Assembly (NCBI GenBank): GCA_016648135.1
Contig: JADDOH010000132.1
Location: forward strand, 434,001 to 498,000
DNA from: Agrypnia vestita
Lineage: Eukaryota > Arthropoda > Insecta > Trichoptera > Phryganeidae
Direction of reading: 5' to 3'
Length of the DNA stretch: 64,000 bases
The notes beneath the pieces were generated by a model. It was not told the origin of the DNA, searched no databases, and saw only the letters and a list, made by a program, of their open reading frames with translations. This document shows positions 10,362-20,822 of this stretch, one piece after another. The stretch's first letter is position 1; each line of letters opens with the position of its first letter. A program made the translations under genes and the position numbers.

Positions 10362-10683
10362 TAGGAATCATTATTTTAAAAAGGCTTAATCACAACATAC
10401 ATGTCAAGTATGACACAAACATGTATGACAAATTCTGAAATGTAACAATTTTTAGGGCAATTTAGGCTTTATTGTACCAAAACATTATGATAAACTATTT
10501 GGTGTAAGGAAGACTGCAATACTGTTGTTTTCTTTAGTTTATATACATAATTTAAAATAAATTCAAGGCATAAACAGTAAAACCTAACAAATCTATGAAT
10601 AAAAAGAGCTGACAAAAAATAGGTTATCAATAATAGTGCTCCGAATAACTGAATTTTTATTGTTATTTTATTTGACATATTCA

Positions 10684-11112
10684 AAAACTCTTGTCTGGAG
10701 TGTGCTGATGTATGGCAGCAAAACATGGATTATCAACCAGAGCATATCCGGGAGGCTAGCGGCCTTTGAAAAGTGGTGCTACAGGTACATGGTGAGAATC
10801 CATATCCGAAACTACGAGGTATTGAGCAGGGTGCGCGAAAAGAGGCGGCTCCTTAACAGGCTTGCCCAACAACAAGCAATTTGGATAGGCCATAATATAA
10901 GGTATCCGGGCCTGCTTTTCACCATCGTCGAGGGAAATGTTGAAGGCAACAATCGTAGAGGCCGCCTGAGATTAAGCTACGTAGACCAGATTATTGTAGA
11001 TGTGCGCTGTAGCACTTACTAAGAAATGAAGAGGCTGGCAGGTGACAGAGAAGAGTGGAGAAAGCAGGTGCTTGTTGCAGACCAATCCTAGGATTGCAAT
11101 CCAAAAAAAAAA
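10684..11112 (+). pseudogene. Truncated non-LTR reverse transcriptase 3' end
   Basis: The frame reads LVWSVLMYGSKTW (the family's LLYGSETW motif), then a WCYRYMVRI block, LAQQQAIWIGHNIRYP (position of LRWFGHV.R) and RRGRLRLSYVDQI (position of GRRKRG...W.D.I). This is the C-terminal tail of reverse transcriptases of RTE/Jockey-like elements. A stop follows CSTY, after which MKRLAGDREEWR (the usual DREEWR tail) continues in frame to a second stop. The element ends at GGATTGCAATCC plus an A-run, consistent with a 3' tail. It is 5' truncated and dead. Confidence 0.75.
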
Positions 11113-12203
11113 AGTATATTTTTCTATGAATGTAAAAAGAACAGATATAATGATAATACATTATTATTTTATATGACACATTTGTTTATGTGTACCTATA
11201 TAAAATTATAGATTTCATTTCATTTCAGTAACCCATGAACCACATTATGAAATATACTTTATATAATAATAATAAAATTAATAAATATAAATAAAACAAA
11301 TCCAAAATATGGGTTGAAACACTAAAATACTCATTTTAGTAGTTAGAAAATACTTTTTTATACTAAAAAGTGTAAATAATAACACTTGTAAAAATATAAT
11401 ATTTTAATGTTATAACCGTGGGTAGCACAGACGTAGAAGGAATCAGAAAAGAATATATAAAATATCTTCACATTTACTGTCTTAATGTTTGTTTGTACGA
11501 AATTAACAATCTAGGTAAAGATTTAATTTATACTTCTTCAATAATTTTTTATAGTATAATTCTTCAATATTGTTTCATTTATAATTTAAAAATATATATA
11601 TTTGGCCACGTTCAATCCTAGTTCTATTCAGAGTTGGAAAATCTGACCATGCGAGTAATAAAACAAAAACCCTATATGATAACATTTCAACATATTATAC
11701 TATTGTATAATATTATACCTGATGTAGACATCTCGTTCTATTAATATATAGCCTGACTCCCCCTGCTTTGAGACAACAAGAAAATTGGTTTCATAAATCT
11801 ACTCAATTACTATCATTCAATTGTCTGGAGAAGTCTCACTCGTTATATTATTTTTAGTATTTGATACAAGCATTTATAAATTTCATGTAGTAAATGTTCT
11901 CGCTTAAAAATAATATAATGAAGAAAAGATATGATAATCAAAAAATGAAACAGTATGAAAAGAGAGTTAGTCGATAATATTTAATATATATTATTTAACA
12001 GGAGATATTTACAAAAGTTAATGGTTATAAAATATAAATATCTAACTTAGGACAGAAATTAGTTGCCTTGCACAAAAACAACGCAACGGTATAAGCAATG
12101 AGTTTTATTTTATTTTTATTATCAATAATATTATATATATTTTTAAATGATCTTCTCCATAACAGGGTCAAGCACTCAATACACTATCACTAAGATTAAG
12201 ACA
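11113..12203. other. AT-rich intergenic DNA, nothing recognised
   Basis: No supported feature. Confidence 0.55.
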
Positions 12204-12205
12204 AT

Positions 12206-12273
12206 CAATACTGGTTAATGACCTCAAATACAATATTTTATAAAAATATTGTATATGAGGACATTAACCAGCA
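12206..12273. repeat. ~28-bp hairpin
   Basis: CTGGTTAATGACCTCAAATA ... ATATTTT faces its near-exact inverse (AAATATTGTATATGAGGACATTAACCAG) across a few bases. Two mismatches. Probably a tiny foldback element. Confidence 0.65.
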
Positions 12274-13649
12274 TTATTTTATAAATAATTGATAATGAAA
12301 AAATAAATGATTAAGAGTGAAACATGAAATAATTAGATTATGGTAAATTATAAAAATATTCAATAACACACATTTGTAACACAATTTATTAATATGCACA
12401 TTATACTGCGTTGGAGGGGAAACGCCCAGTTGAGTTGTGGATTGTGGTGAGCTACGAGGAAGACAATGTCCAGCAGCGGACGCAGATAAACTAAAGAAGG
12501 AGAGTAATCATATTATGATTTTTCTATGTATTAAATAATTGAAAAAATTTTATAATATTAGGATAACTGAATGCTTATATGGGAGGACATATTAAATAAA
12601 TGTTTTAATATACCTACTTTTGAATTTTCAATAGTAGTAAAATTTTAATATTTTACAAAATATTATTTTCTGCATTATGTTACCTATTTTAAGTGTCATC
12701 ACATACAAAGAGTTGCCATTTGAAGTAGAAGATAACGTGTGAACCAACACATGACTTAAGAACTCTGTGTGTAGCGGTACTATAAGTTATTTATTTAATC
12801 AATACGAGAAAATAGCGAACGTAAAAAGACATGATTCCCATGTGAGCCAGAAGTTTTTACTGTTCACGTAGTGTTCTATAAAACGATAATGTCTATAGAA
12901 AGGTTTGCAAAAAAATGTATTATTATTATTAAAAAAATGTATCGTTACAAATTGCAAGATTTATGTGAGTATACAAACGTGTACTGGCACGACTGAATTA
13001 ATAAAATTCAAAAATCATCAAATAGAATATGCAAAATGAGCAAAGTAAACTGAATTCGTAGCATTCGGAATGGAAACTATGTTGAATATTTATGATACAT
13101 TGATTATTAATTATGCATAAAATATACTAGTGATATTTCACCATTTACATGAATACTAATTATAACTTACGGTATTAAAATGTGAATTGTGAGGTGTTGC
13201 AGAATACAAAGAGAATTAGTTTCCATAACAGTATAATATTGGTTTAGAGGCGTTGCACAGGTAAGAGTCGGATCCGAAGGAATGTGCGCTGCAGTATATT
13301 ACACCAACGAGTATTATTTAACGAATAATCATTAATGCTCATCCCATGATGAGGATAATTTTATGGAATTATTTAACAAATAATGCTGAAATCAGATGCA
13401 GAAAGAGTACAATGTCCTACAAAAGAACTGGGAAAAATATTTATACATAATATAAATTGTGTCTACATTTCAATTAATTTTAGTCATCTTGCAAAATTGA
13501 AATTGGAAAAGACGAAGAAAACAAATTCAGAGATAAGAAATATAAGTATTAGAACAGTAGTATTTATATAAATAATGTGGCATTTTATCTGAAGTCATAA
13601 ATGTCTTTGTCTTCTTATTGAAATTAAGATTTCAGGATTATTATATCAA
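12274..13649. other. AT-rich intergenic DNA, nothing recognised
   Basis: A fragment near 12400-12500 (GGGGAAACGCCCAGTTGAGT) recalls non-LTR 3' UTR wording but is too short to call. Confidence 0.45.
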
Positions 13650-13945
13650 CACTAAACAACAGAGAGCTGTATAACATGTATGGAGAGCTTGAGGTGATCA
13701 GTTCCCTCAAGGTAGGGCACTTGAGATGAGTTGATGACCTAATTAGAATGGATGACGACAATCCAGTAAAACGTCTCACACTCTCCACACCACAAGGACG
13801 AAGAAAACTGCGATGGATGGACTCTGTCAGCGCTGGCACATCCGTATTATGAATAACAAACTGGAAGACAAAAGCAACAGACAGACAAGTATGGAAGACA
13901 CCTCTGGATACGGCCAAGACTCATCCAAATTACTATATCCTAGAA
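13650..13945 (+). pseudogene. Truncated non-LTR reverse transcriptase C-terminus
   Basis: The plus frame contains LKVGHLR, VDDLIRMDDDNPVKRLTLS, GRRKLRWMDSV, ITNWKTKATDRQVWK and LDTAKTHPN. These are the characteristic final blocks of a widespread insect non-LTR polymerase (LRWLGHV.RM, GRR...W.D.V, NWR..A.DR..WR). In-frame stops occur where Trp is expected after HLR and after TSVL, so the copy is inactive. No upstream catalytic domain is present. Confidence 0.75.
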
Positions 13946-13967
13946 ATTAACAATATCTTTGACGTAC

Positions 13968-14285
13968 CTCTGCCTTGTCGAGCTGCCGTAATTTACAATC
14001 ATTTTGGTGTTTCTCATACAGAGCCCTGGCCAGAGCACCCCGGGGTCTGAAAACTCCTCCGCTTAAACTGGTTGTACTCATTTTACGGGAGTCTTTTCGC
14101 GAAACTTTTTTAAAATCACCTTTACTTGAACTTGAACTACAGTGCAATAAGTTGTGCGCTTTGTCCAGAGCAATCAGGGTGTATTCGAAAGACGAAGTGG
14201 ATCTTGATTCGGGACAGAAATTTGTACATGCGTGTGTGTACGAGTCTGGTTGCACTTCAGAGTGTTTAAATTGTTTTAAGAACAT
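13968..14285 (-). CDS. Candidate first coding exon of an unrecognised gene
   Basis: The minus strand opens with ATG at 14285 and runs 106 codons to GAG, followed at once by GTACGTCAAAG, a strong donor in phase 0. Just upstream, TTTTTTTTTAG (to 14309) could be the acceptor of this exon, so the ATG would lie 23 nt into it. The predicted peptide is polar: a Ser-rich tract near residues 48-56, KKVSRKDSRKM near 59-69, and RPRGALARALYEKHQ near 80-94. No transposon signature and no family I recognise. A CpG-rich patch at 14650-14760 lies upstream on this strand, as expected for a promoter. The opposite strand is also open here, so chance cannot be excluded. Later exons would lie below 13.9 kb or outside the window. 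Confidence 0.4.
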
Positions 14286-15546
14286 TTGTTTACATATTTA
14301 CAATACAACTAAAAAAAAATTCAGAACATGGGTAATCAAGTTTATAAAATCATAAATTGTTCACTATACGTCACGTATCAAAATAACTCTATCACAACTT
14401 ACACAAATTCTAGAAAACTTTTGAAAATATACGGATAACCTATAACTGTCAAAACACAGAGCGCGCGAATTCGCATCTAACAAATGACTGCGAGTAAAAT
14501 AAAAATTACTCGTAAGGAGAAACATATAATATTATGTTGCACATATATTTCTTCGCAATTTTAGTACTCTATAACACAAAATATTATTCGCAAACTAGCA
14601 AAATACGTACTTCAGTTTTGACACTTGACATTCGTGAAACGTCAATGAGCTTGTTCGGTTTTGCCGCCAGGGCGGCGCTTGCGTCGCCCGGCTCCGGCGG
14701 CAATCTTCACGAAGCGAGCGCGGAAAATTTAAACGTCCATCCCATTGTGAGTTGTGTTTGAATCCCGAACGAAAGAACAACATTTTTGTCGGCAGAAAAA
14801 TCCGATTGGTTTCAGCGGCCAGTTTAAGCGACGCAAGACGGGTTTTTACAGGATCATTACAAAAAATTAATCACGGTTAAATAAAAACGACAGTCATCAC
14901 TGGGTAACCCGCGCTCGACGGGGTATTGAATGCCAATACATATCAGACTGTCGGTTTACGCCTCCTTTTCGTTTACATTGGAAGGCATTGACCAATATAT
15001 AGAAACGGAATTCAATGGCCGACCATAACTGGCAATTATCGAGTTTACTGATTTGTCGTGGCGAAGAAGAATTATTGTATTAATTCAAAATTTTAAAATT
15101 TTCAATGTATGAAATTTTCATAATATCAATTCTTTGTTGATGATAATTCAAATTATATTTACGATGTTCATGTTACTCTGTATCAATAATTGTAACCGAT
15201 TTATTTTGTTTGCTTGTTCGCCACTTGCACCTGCCAATTCGTACATATTCGCATGATATTGATTCATTAAATATATTCATGTTGCTAGACCGGGCCGAAG
15301 ACGCTTGTGATTGGAATATTGGGTTGAGTTTGAAATAAGTGATGTATTTTTTTTCTATTTATTTATTTTTATTCGGAAAACCAACAGCTAACAATAATTA
15401 GGTAAATACAAAGAATGAAAGCCGATTATTGGTTTTCACTGGTAGTGACAAAATATCGTATTTGCGTGGTGTACATATATACCTATGATATAGTGTATTG
15501 ATAAAACTATATATAATTGATATAATGGAAAATAATAACATATATT
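14286..15546. promoter_or_regulatory. Intergenic DNA with CpG-rich patch (14650-14760)
   Basis: GCCGCCAGGGCGGCGCTTGC, GCTCCGGCGGC and GAAGCGAGCGCG form a short GC-rich, CpG-dense patch in AT-rich surroundings, about 370-480 bp upstream of the candidate exon at 14285. Suggestive of a promoter, without a clear TATA or initiator. The remainder (14780-15546) shows nothing recognised. Confidence 0.25.
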
Positions 15547-16390
15547 TTATTTGAAAAATGATTCGGAAAGCAAGCGTCGCATATGAGTAGGATTATTTAG
15601 AAATAAGTCTAAATTATATTTTTTTGTTAACGCATTACATTTGTTGCAAGTTAACCACAAATATGAGTTTTGCCCGTAGTTTGTAGAAACAAGGGGAATA
15701 AAAAAAAGAGGGTTGATTCTTAGAACTTGAGGAGGAACATTGATCAAGAGTTTGGGTAATAATTCAGGACAATCTATTGAGCCTGAGGTTATTTTTAGCA
15801 AAAAAATTCTGCTAAAAAGTCTGCTATTTCGCGACGTTTTTGCAGAGGTAGGTAGGTGCTGTTTTTTGCAAATTTCGAGATATTGCTCTCGTGTGAAGTT
15901 CAATTTCAGCCGATACGACATGTATTTGATTTTTTTTTTTTTGTATATTTTCGATTCGTGATATTAGCACATTGTTTGCAGGATTCCAGATTTGTGAAAC
16001 GTATTCTAAATTACTACAAAACAGGATTTTGAGGGTCTTTACTTTTGTAAATGAGGTAGAGCTACGCATTACGAAGCCTTTGTCGTAATGTTATGGATGC
16101 GGGCATCAAAGAGCAGGTTACTATGGTGGTAAACACCTAGATCTCGCACAAATGACAAACGTTGAAGGTTTATCCTTTATCCTGTAGTTATTAGATGAAA
16201 TGTTGCGTTTGCGACCGAATGAGACGACTGAACATTTAGAAGGATCAAGGTCCAAACAGTTAGAGGTACAGTGATCCTCCAGACGATCAAGATCTGACTG
16301 AAGAGCAGATATATCTGCTTGTTTTGTAATAGTTGTAAAGATTTTCATACCGTCAGCGAAACAGAGAAGGTGAGATAATGAAAAGATGTA
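15547..16390 (-). pseudogene. Non-LTR retrotransposon reverse transcriptase remnant (Jockey-like)
   Basis: Reading down the minus strand: SHLLCFADGMKIF near 16375-16340 (the YADD active site, here FADG, with the second Asp lost), DLDRLEDHC...LDLDPSKCSV (typical of the post-YADD region), a break, then FCSNLEYVSQIWNP (the family's LEY.S.IW.P motif) and finally NYGQNSYLWLTCNKCNA...DLFLNN. Three frames are needed, so at least two frameshifts or deletions exist. The order and motifs fit the reverse transcriptase C-terminal half and tail of Jockey-type elements. It is 5' truncated and inactive. Confidence 0.75.
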
Positions 16391-16810
16391 TCTAATATTC
16401 CTAGTGTCTCATTAAAATAAAATAAGTAAATAACAATATAAAATTGAATACGTGTCCTGTTCTCTGCATTCTACGATCGATCAAAATCAAATTTTGCACA
16501 GTTACTCTTTAGGACTTTATGTAAAACATATACAACATCATGTACATCGATATACATGTTTATTATATAGAATGCCATCCGTTATAGATTTGACCCTGAG
16601 GATAATTCAGTCTCCCATCTCATATATGTCTGTACAATTACTGAGACAAAATTTGATTTAAAATACAGTTCTAGCTGGCGCATTATCATTAGCAAAGTTT
16701 CGCCAAATGATATTCCCAAAAAGCACGGTCTTCTGCACTTGAACGAATATTTTCGTAGTAAAAGTGTTATTTTTATTCTCACTTCAGAATATAATTGAGT
16801 TAGTTTGTGT
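16391..16810. other. Intergenic DNA, nothing recognised
   Basis: No supported feature. Confidence 0.5.
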
Positions 16811-16880
16811 GGCCGCCGCGCGCCGGTATCGAGCTCTCGACCTTTCGATCCGAAAGCAATTATGCGCCCACTCAGTCATT
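16811..16880 (-). mobile_element. tRNA-derived SINE head
   Basis: On the minus strand: GACTGAGTGGGCGCATAATT (A-box region), a loop reading CTTTCGGATC (UCG, arginine-like), then GGTCGAGAGCTCGATACCGG (B-box region). GC-rich sequence follows. Without a full cloverleaf it is read as a SINE or tRNA relic. Confidence 0.5.
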
Positions 16881-17076
16881 TATTTAGCTGTGTATTAGAG
16901 TTTCAAATAGTCCAACTGCAGTTACAGATTACAGACACTCAATATTAAAAGAAAAATATTACGATGTCTACTTAGGGGCACAGGGACGGAGAGTGGAAGA
17001 AATTCCGGTGGATGAAGACTTCGATTTTTCAAAATTTCAAAAATATTCAAAACGAGATTGTGGCTGTGGGATGTAA

Positions 17077-17551
17077 ATGAAACATTAAAAACTATCAAAA
17101 CTTTTATTTATTACAGAAATTCACTGTACACGAATTTAATCGGAGCACTGTTCTTTGATTCACTCTAAGTGTTTCTAGAATCTTCGATGCACAATTTCGT
17201 AATTCACGTGAATTATCACTCCTGAATAACTTGTCTCTCATATACTGATGTACGTTACTTGGATCGCTCAGGATCGCACTAGAAAACTTCTCGCTCGTCG
17301 AAGGTACTTTCTTGATTTACTATGGTTGGAATCACGCACGCGCTAGCAACACACGTCACAAAATTTCGCTCCTATGGTAATAGCCCGCTGTCAACACTGA
17401 CACGCACCGTCTACGCACTAACCGGTGGAACTCTTTTTATAGGTTCCAGAATCTATTGGGTTATTCCAGATCCAGAAATTTCCTTTAAAAGGTGTAGAGT
17501 GCTGTGAAATCCTTGATTATATGCAATTATTTCTGTTTCTACCATCTTGTG
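17077..17551 (-). repeat. Promoter-bearing dispersed repeat, LTR-like (copy B)
   Basis: On the minus strand: GGTAGAAACAGAAATAATTG, AATCAAGGATTTCACAGCAC, two heat-shock-element-like dyads (GGAAATTTCT and GATTCTGGAACC), CCTATAAAAAGAG as TATA, a leader with GTGCGTAGACGG, GTGCGATCC, and AATAAATAAA near the end. The order of upstream sites, TATA, leader and polyadenylation signal is that of a long terminal repeat. No pol or gag is adjacent. Confidence 0.5.
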
Positions 17552-17768
17552 ACCAGGAGCGTGCGGTGAGAACAAGAAGCAAGACTTTTTCTTAAGCATA
17601 TATTTTGAAAAGAAACCCAAATGAGAGATATATCTCGTAATATTCATTTCATAATAATTATCATATTATTCAGATTTTAATATTTCATAATATTCTGCCG
17701 AATAAATAATTAATTTCGATTTTTTTCCAAATGTTTAAATAAAAGTCATAATATGCCCCCGAAATATA

Positions 17769-18076
17769 CACGGTTATTTGGAAAACATCAATAACCTCAC
17801 AGGACTACCTTGATTATGAGTAGAAAATGTTCTAGCAGCTATGACCTAATATCAATAGTTATGGAGTTGTGCAATATCAAAGTGTGCATTTTTTTCAATA
17901 TTTCAGACTATTTGTTACAAAACGTTGAACTTTAATTACAGTAACTTATATCGATTATGAAAAATTCATTCGTTTCAATAAAAGTTAAATACAATAATAT
18001 TTACTTGCTGAAATTCCAATTGGAAGGTTTTTATTAATTTTTGCGAGGTTATTAATGTTTTCCAAATAACCCTGTA
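17769..18076. mobile_element. Inverted-repeat element with R2 core
   Basis: The terminal repeat GGTTATTTGGAAAACATCAA... is matched by the inverse of GGTTATTTGGAAAACATTAA... (about 28 bp, few mismatches). The interior is the R2 unit seen at 1417, 1829 and 19022 (TATCAATAGTTATGGAG ... AACTTATATCGATTATG). Non-autonomous, about 308 bp. Confidence 0.6.
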
Positions 18077-19021
18077 GTAAATTTCTTGGTCCACGGTCCG
18101 ACTCGTTTAAAAAAATTGCTACAAAGGTACAGATATGTAAATTTTGAAACATTTATGAAAAGGATAAATAATCTTAAAAATATAATGCATTAGTAAGTAA
18201 GTCACGCTTTATTATAATAAGACGTTTTTATGAATTTTCTTTGATGAATCATGAATTTTATGAATTTTCATGAAAAGACTCGGTTTGAAGCAAACTACAA
18301 TGTCTTTTGTGAAAATTTTGTTATGTTTACTAGGGGATTAAATCACGCAAGAAAAAATACTTTAACCGCATTATAAATGTTTCTTAAACATACGCGAGGG
18401 GGGGCATTCTTCTCCTGTGACGCAACCCCCTCGCCTAAAGATGGGTTTTAGTTCATTTCTGTAAAATTTGATGCTCTGTGGTTATTATGAAGAAAAAATG
18501 GGTGTATATTTAACCACAAATATCATTTAAAAATCGATAAATATATATTGAATTCTGTATCAAAAAGATTTTCTCGTTGTGTCGCGAATTTTTCCATTTA
18601 AATTTGTTAATTTAATTGTTAAAAATACCAATTAAGAAACCATTATAAAAATTCGTAAAAAATAGAATAGGACCGGAGATTTTCCGGGTATTAGATTACT
18701 AATCCGACTCTGTGTGAGTAGGTATTCATAAATGTTTTTGTAAGTACCTTTCTCACTTGCTAGCGTTAATATGTAATTCATTTCATCCATTCGTTACCTG
18801 TCCACGGAGTACGATATAATATATGTATGTAGTTATATATCTATGTAAATCTCATAATAAGTTATACCTGGTGATTGCAGTATATATTGTATTAAATTAA
18901 AATTGATTTAGTGGTTAAATCTAGATTGCAGTTTTTTGATTTCTGAATTATTTTTTTTGATTCTTGTGTGCTGAAAGCTCAGAGCGAGATGAAACGTATG
19001 GAGAATTGTCATGCGTATTGA
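18077..19021. other. Intergenic DNA with a GC hairpin
   Basis: Only a short inverted repeat stands out: GCGAGGGGG ... CCCCCTCGC across about 23 bp, near 18392-18434. Confidence 0.5.
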
Positions 19022-19270
19022 AGTACAGGGTGTCTCATAGCAAGTAGCAAAAACGTTACTGGTGGATTCCTGACTCGATAATATTCAAGCAATTCAACTT
19101 ATATCAATAGTTATGAAGGTATGCAATATCAAAGTTTGCATTTTTTTTCAATATTACTTATTTTTTGCGAAGATTTGAACTATAGTTACAATAACTTAAA
19201 TCGATTATGTAAAATTCATTCTCATTAATGCAAATCGAATTAAATGTTAAAATCCTTGAAAAAAATTAAA
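19022..19270 (+). repeat. Dispersed repeat R2
   Basis: ACAGGGTGTCTCATAGCAAG, TATCAATAGTTATGAAGG, CAATATCAAAGTTTGCAT and AACTTAAATCGATTATGTAA parallel 17815-18000. Non-coding. Confidence 0.6.
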
Positions 19271-19794
19271 GTAGCACGTAATTTTAAACTGCAAATTGAA
19301 ATAACAGACAACAATAAACTCATTTTTTTAATATTTACCTCCATTTGCGGTGGGATGTGCATCATTACAGGCAAGTTTTCCACTACAAATTGCGAATAAT
19401 TACGAAAAAATAATTTCATTTTAAAAATACTTGTTTTTCCAACACTTCACGCGCAAAGATTTGAAAAGTTACTAATTCGTTTTAACGGATTTCGATCTTG
19501 ATTCCGCTACGAGATTTTCGTTACCTGTCTTTACATAACGATAAGCCGTTATCGCTAATTAAACATCTCTGAGTTATCGCTTATAACGATAAATCACGAA
19601 TGTAACGCCTGTGTAACGGATTTTTTTTCAGTATCATTTAAATTAATTACTGTTGATTTGTATTGTACCTATTACTTTTAATACAATAAAATGAATCATG
19701 ATAATACTATAAAAAATCATCATAATTTATTTTTTTCACTTATCATTACCAGTTAAATTGTGATGGAATATATTTTAAGTATGTTCAATTTTTT
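19271..19794. other. Intergenic DNA, nothing recognised
   Basis: Short internal direct and inverted words around TAACGATAA(G/A) near 19540-19600; otherwise nothing. Confidence 0.5.
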
Positions 19795-20275
19795 AGGAAA
19801 TGAATGGATTTTGTCCCCAGAGGGATAATCATTAATCCAGATAAATTATATACAGAGACGAAGAAACAAAATTTTCAGGAGTACTCTAGGTGAATGTCAT
19901 ACACCTACACATAAAAATAGTATTGCTTTTTACTCTGATCAAAAAATAAAGAAGTCTCATTTACCATAGTGACATCTATATGGGTACTGCTTTATGAAAA
20001 TGACTAATTTTCAAAAAAATACCACGGATGTCTTAAGAATAGTGGTTATAAAAATATACAAAACATGGTAGGTGTATACCATACATACAATTTCTAAAAA
20101 TTCGATAGATTTGTGGGCAATCTTAGGTGGAATCGGTGAATGTTTCATTATTAAAGTGATCACTTAAGTCAGCCATATGACAGTTCGTAGGTCCCACAAA
20201 CATGCAAAAACTCCCATACCAACTTTCCCAAATAAATAACTTCGTCTCTGTGAGACATCTATAATTTATATTAAT
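19795..20275 (+). repeat. Dispersed repeat R3 (uninterrupted copy)
   Basis: TTTTGTCCCCAGAGGGATAA, GGTGGAATCGGTGAATG, AAAGTGATCACTTAAGTCAG and CTCTGTGAGACATC parallel 4322-4930 and 56440-56640. Confidence 0.65.
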
Positions 20276-20822
20276 TAGTCGTGATAGAACATTTAAAATA
20301 CGTGAAAATATATAATTTTATATTTCTAAAGCCTGCAATGAAAAAATAAAAAATAATACTAACAAACCTAGGTACTATTGTAGTTACTTTTTTATTGCAA
20401 AATATTCATAAAACGAATTCCATATTAATTAGCATATTTTTATGAACGACAACAAAATTACGGGTCATACACCGATATTATCACGAATTTGTTCTAAGTC
20501 ACGGTGCTGTATTTATGAAACATTAATTTAATTATAGCACAAAGTATATGAGGATGTCAGATACAAGTATAAGAATTTTTAAATGTTAATTTTACAGGTA
20601 TTATTATTTCAATTATTTGCGTTCAAGTCACAAATCGCAAGGTGTTTCAGAAGATACATTAGTAAAAATAATTTTTTTAACGTATATAAATTTAAAATAA
20701 ACTTCCACTCGATAGCATATTGAAATTTTTGAAAATAAATCCCATAAAAGATAGAGTCTATGAATGAAGATGTTATGCGGAAAAGGTTGGTAAAAATCTA
20801 TTGGAAAATCTTTTCAAACATA
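20276..20822. other. AT-rich intergenic DNA, nothing recognised
   Basis: Ends at the TA (20821-20822) used as target by the mariner that follows. Confidence 0.5.

Noticed and set aside
13975..14355. Plus-strand 126-codon frame opposite the candidate exon
   Set aside because: The minus strand has the better start, donor and upstream CpG patch; the plus frame has no splice or promoter support.
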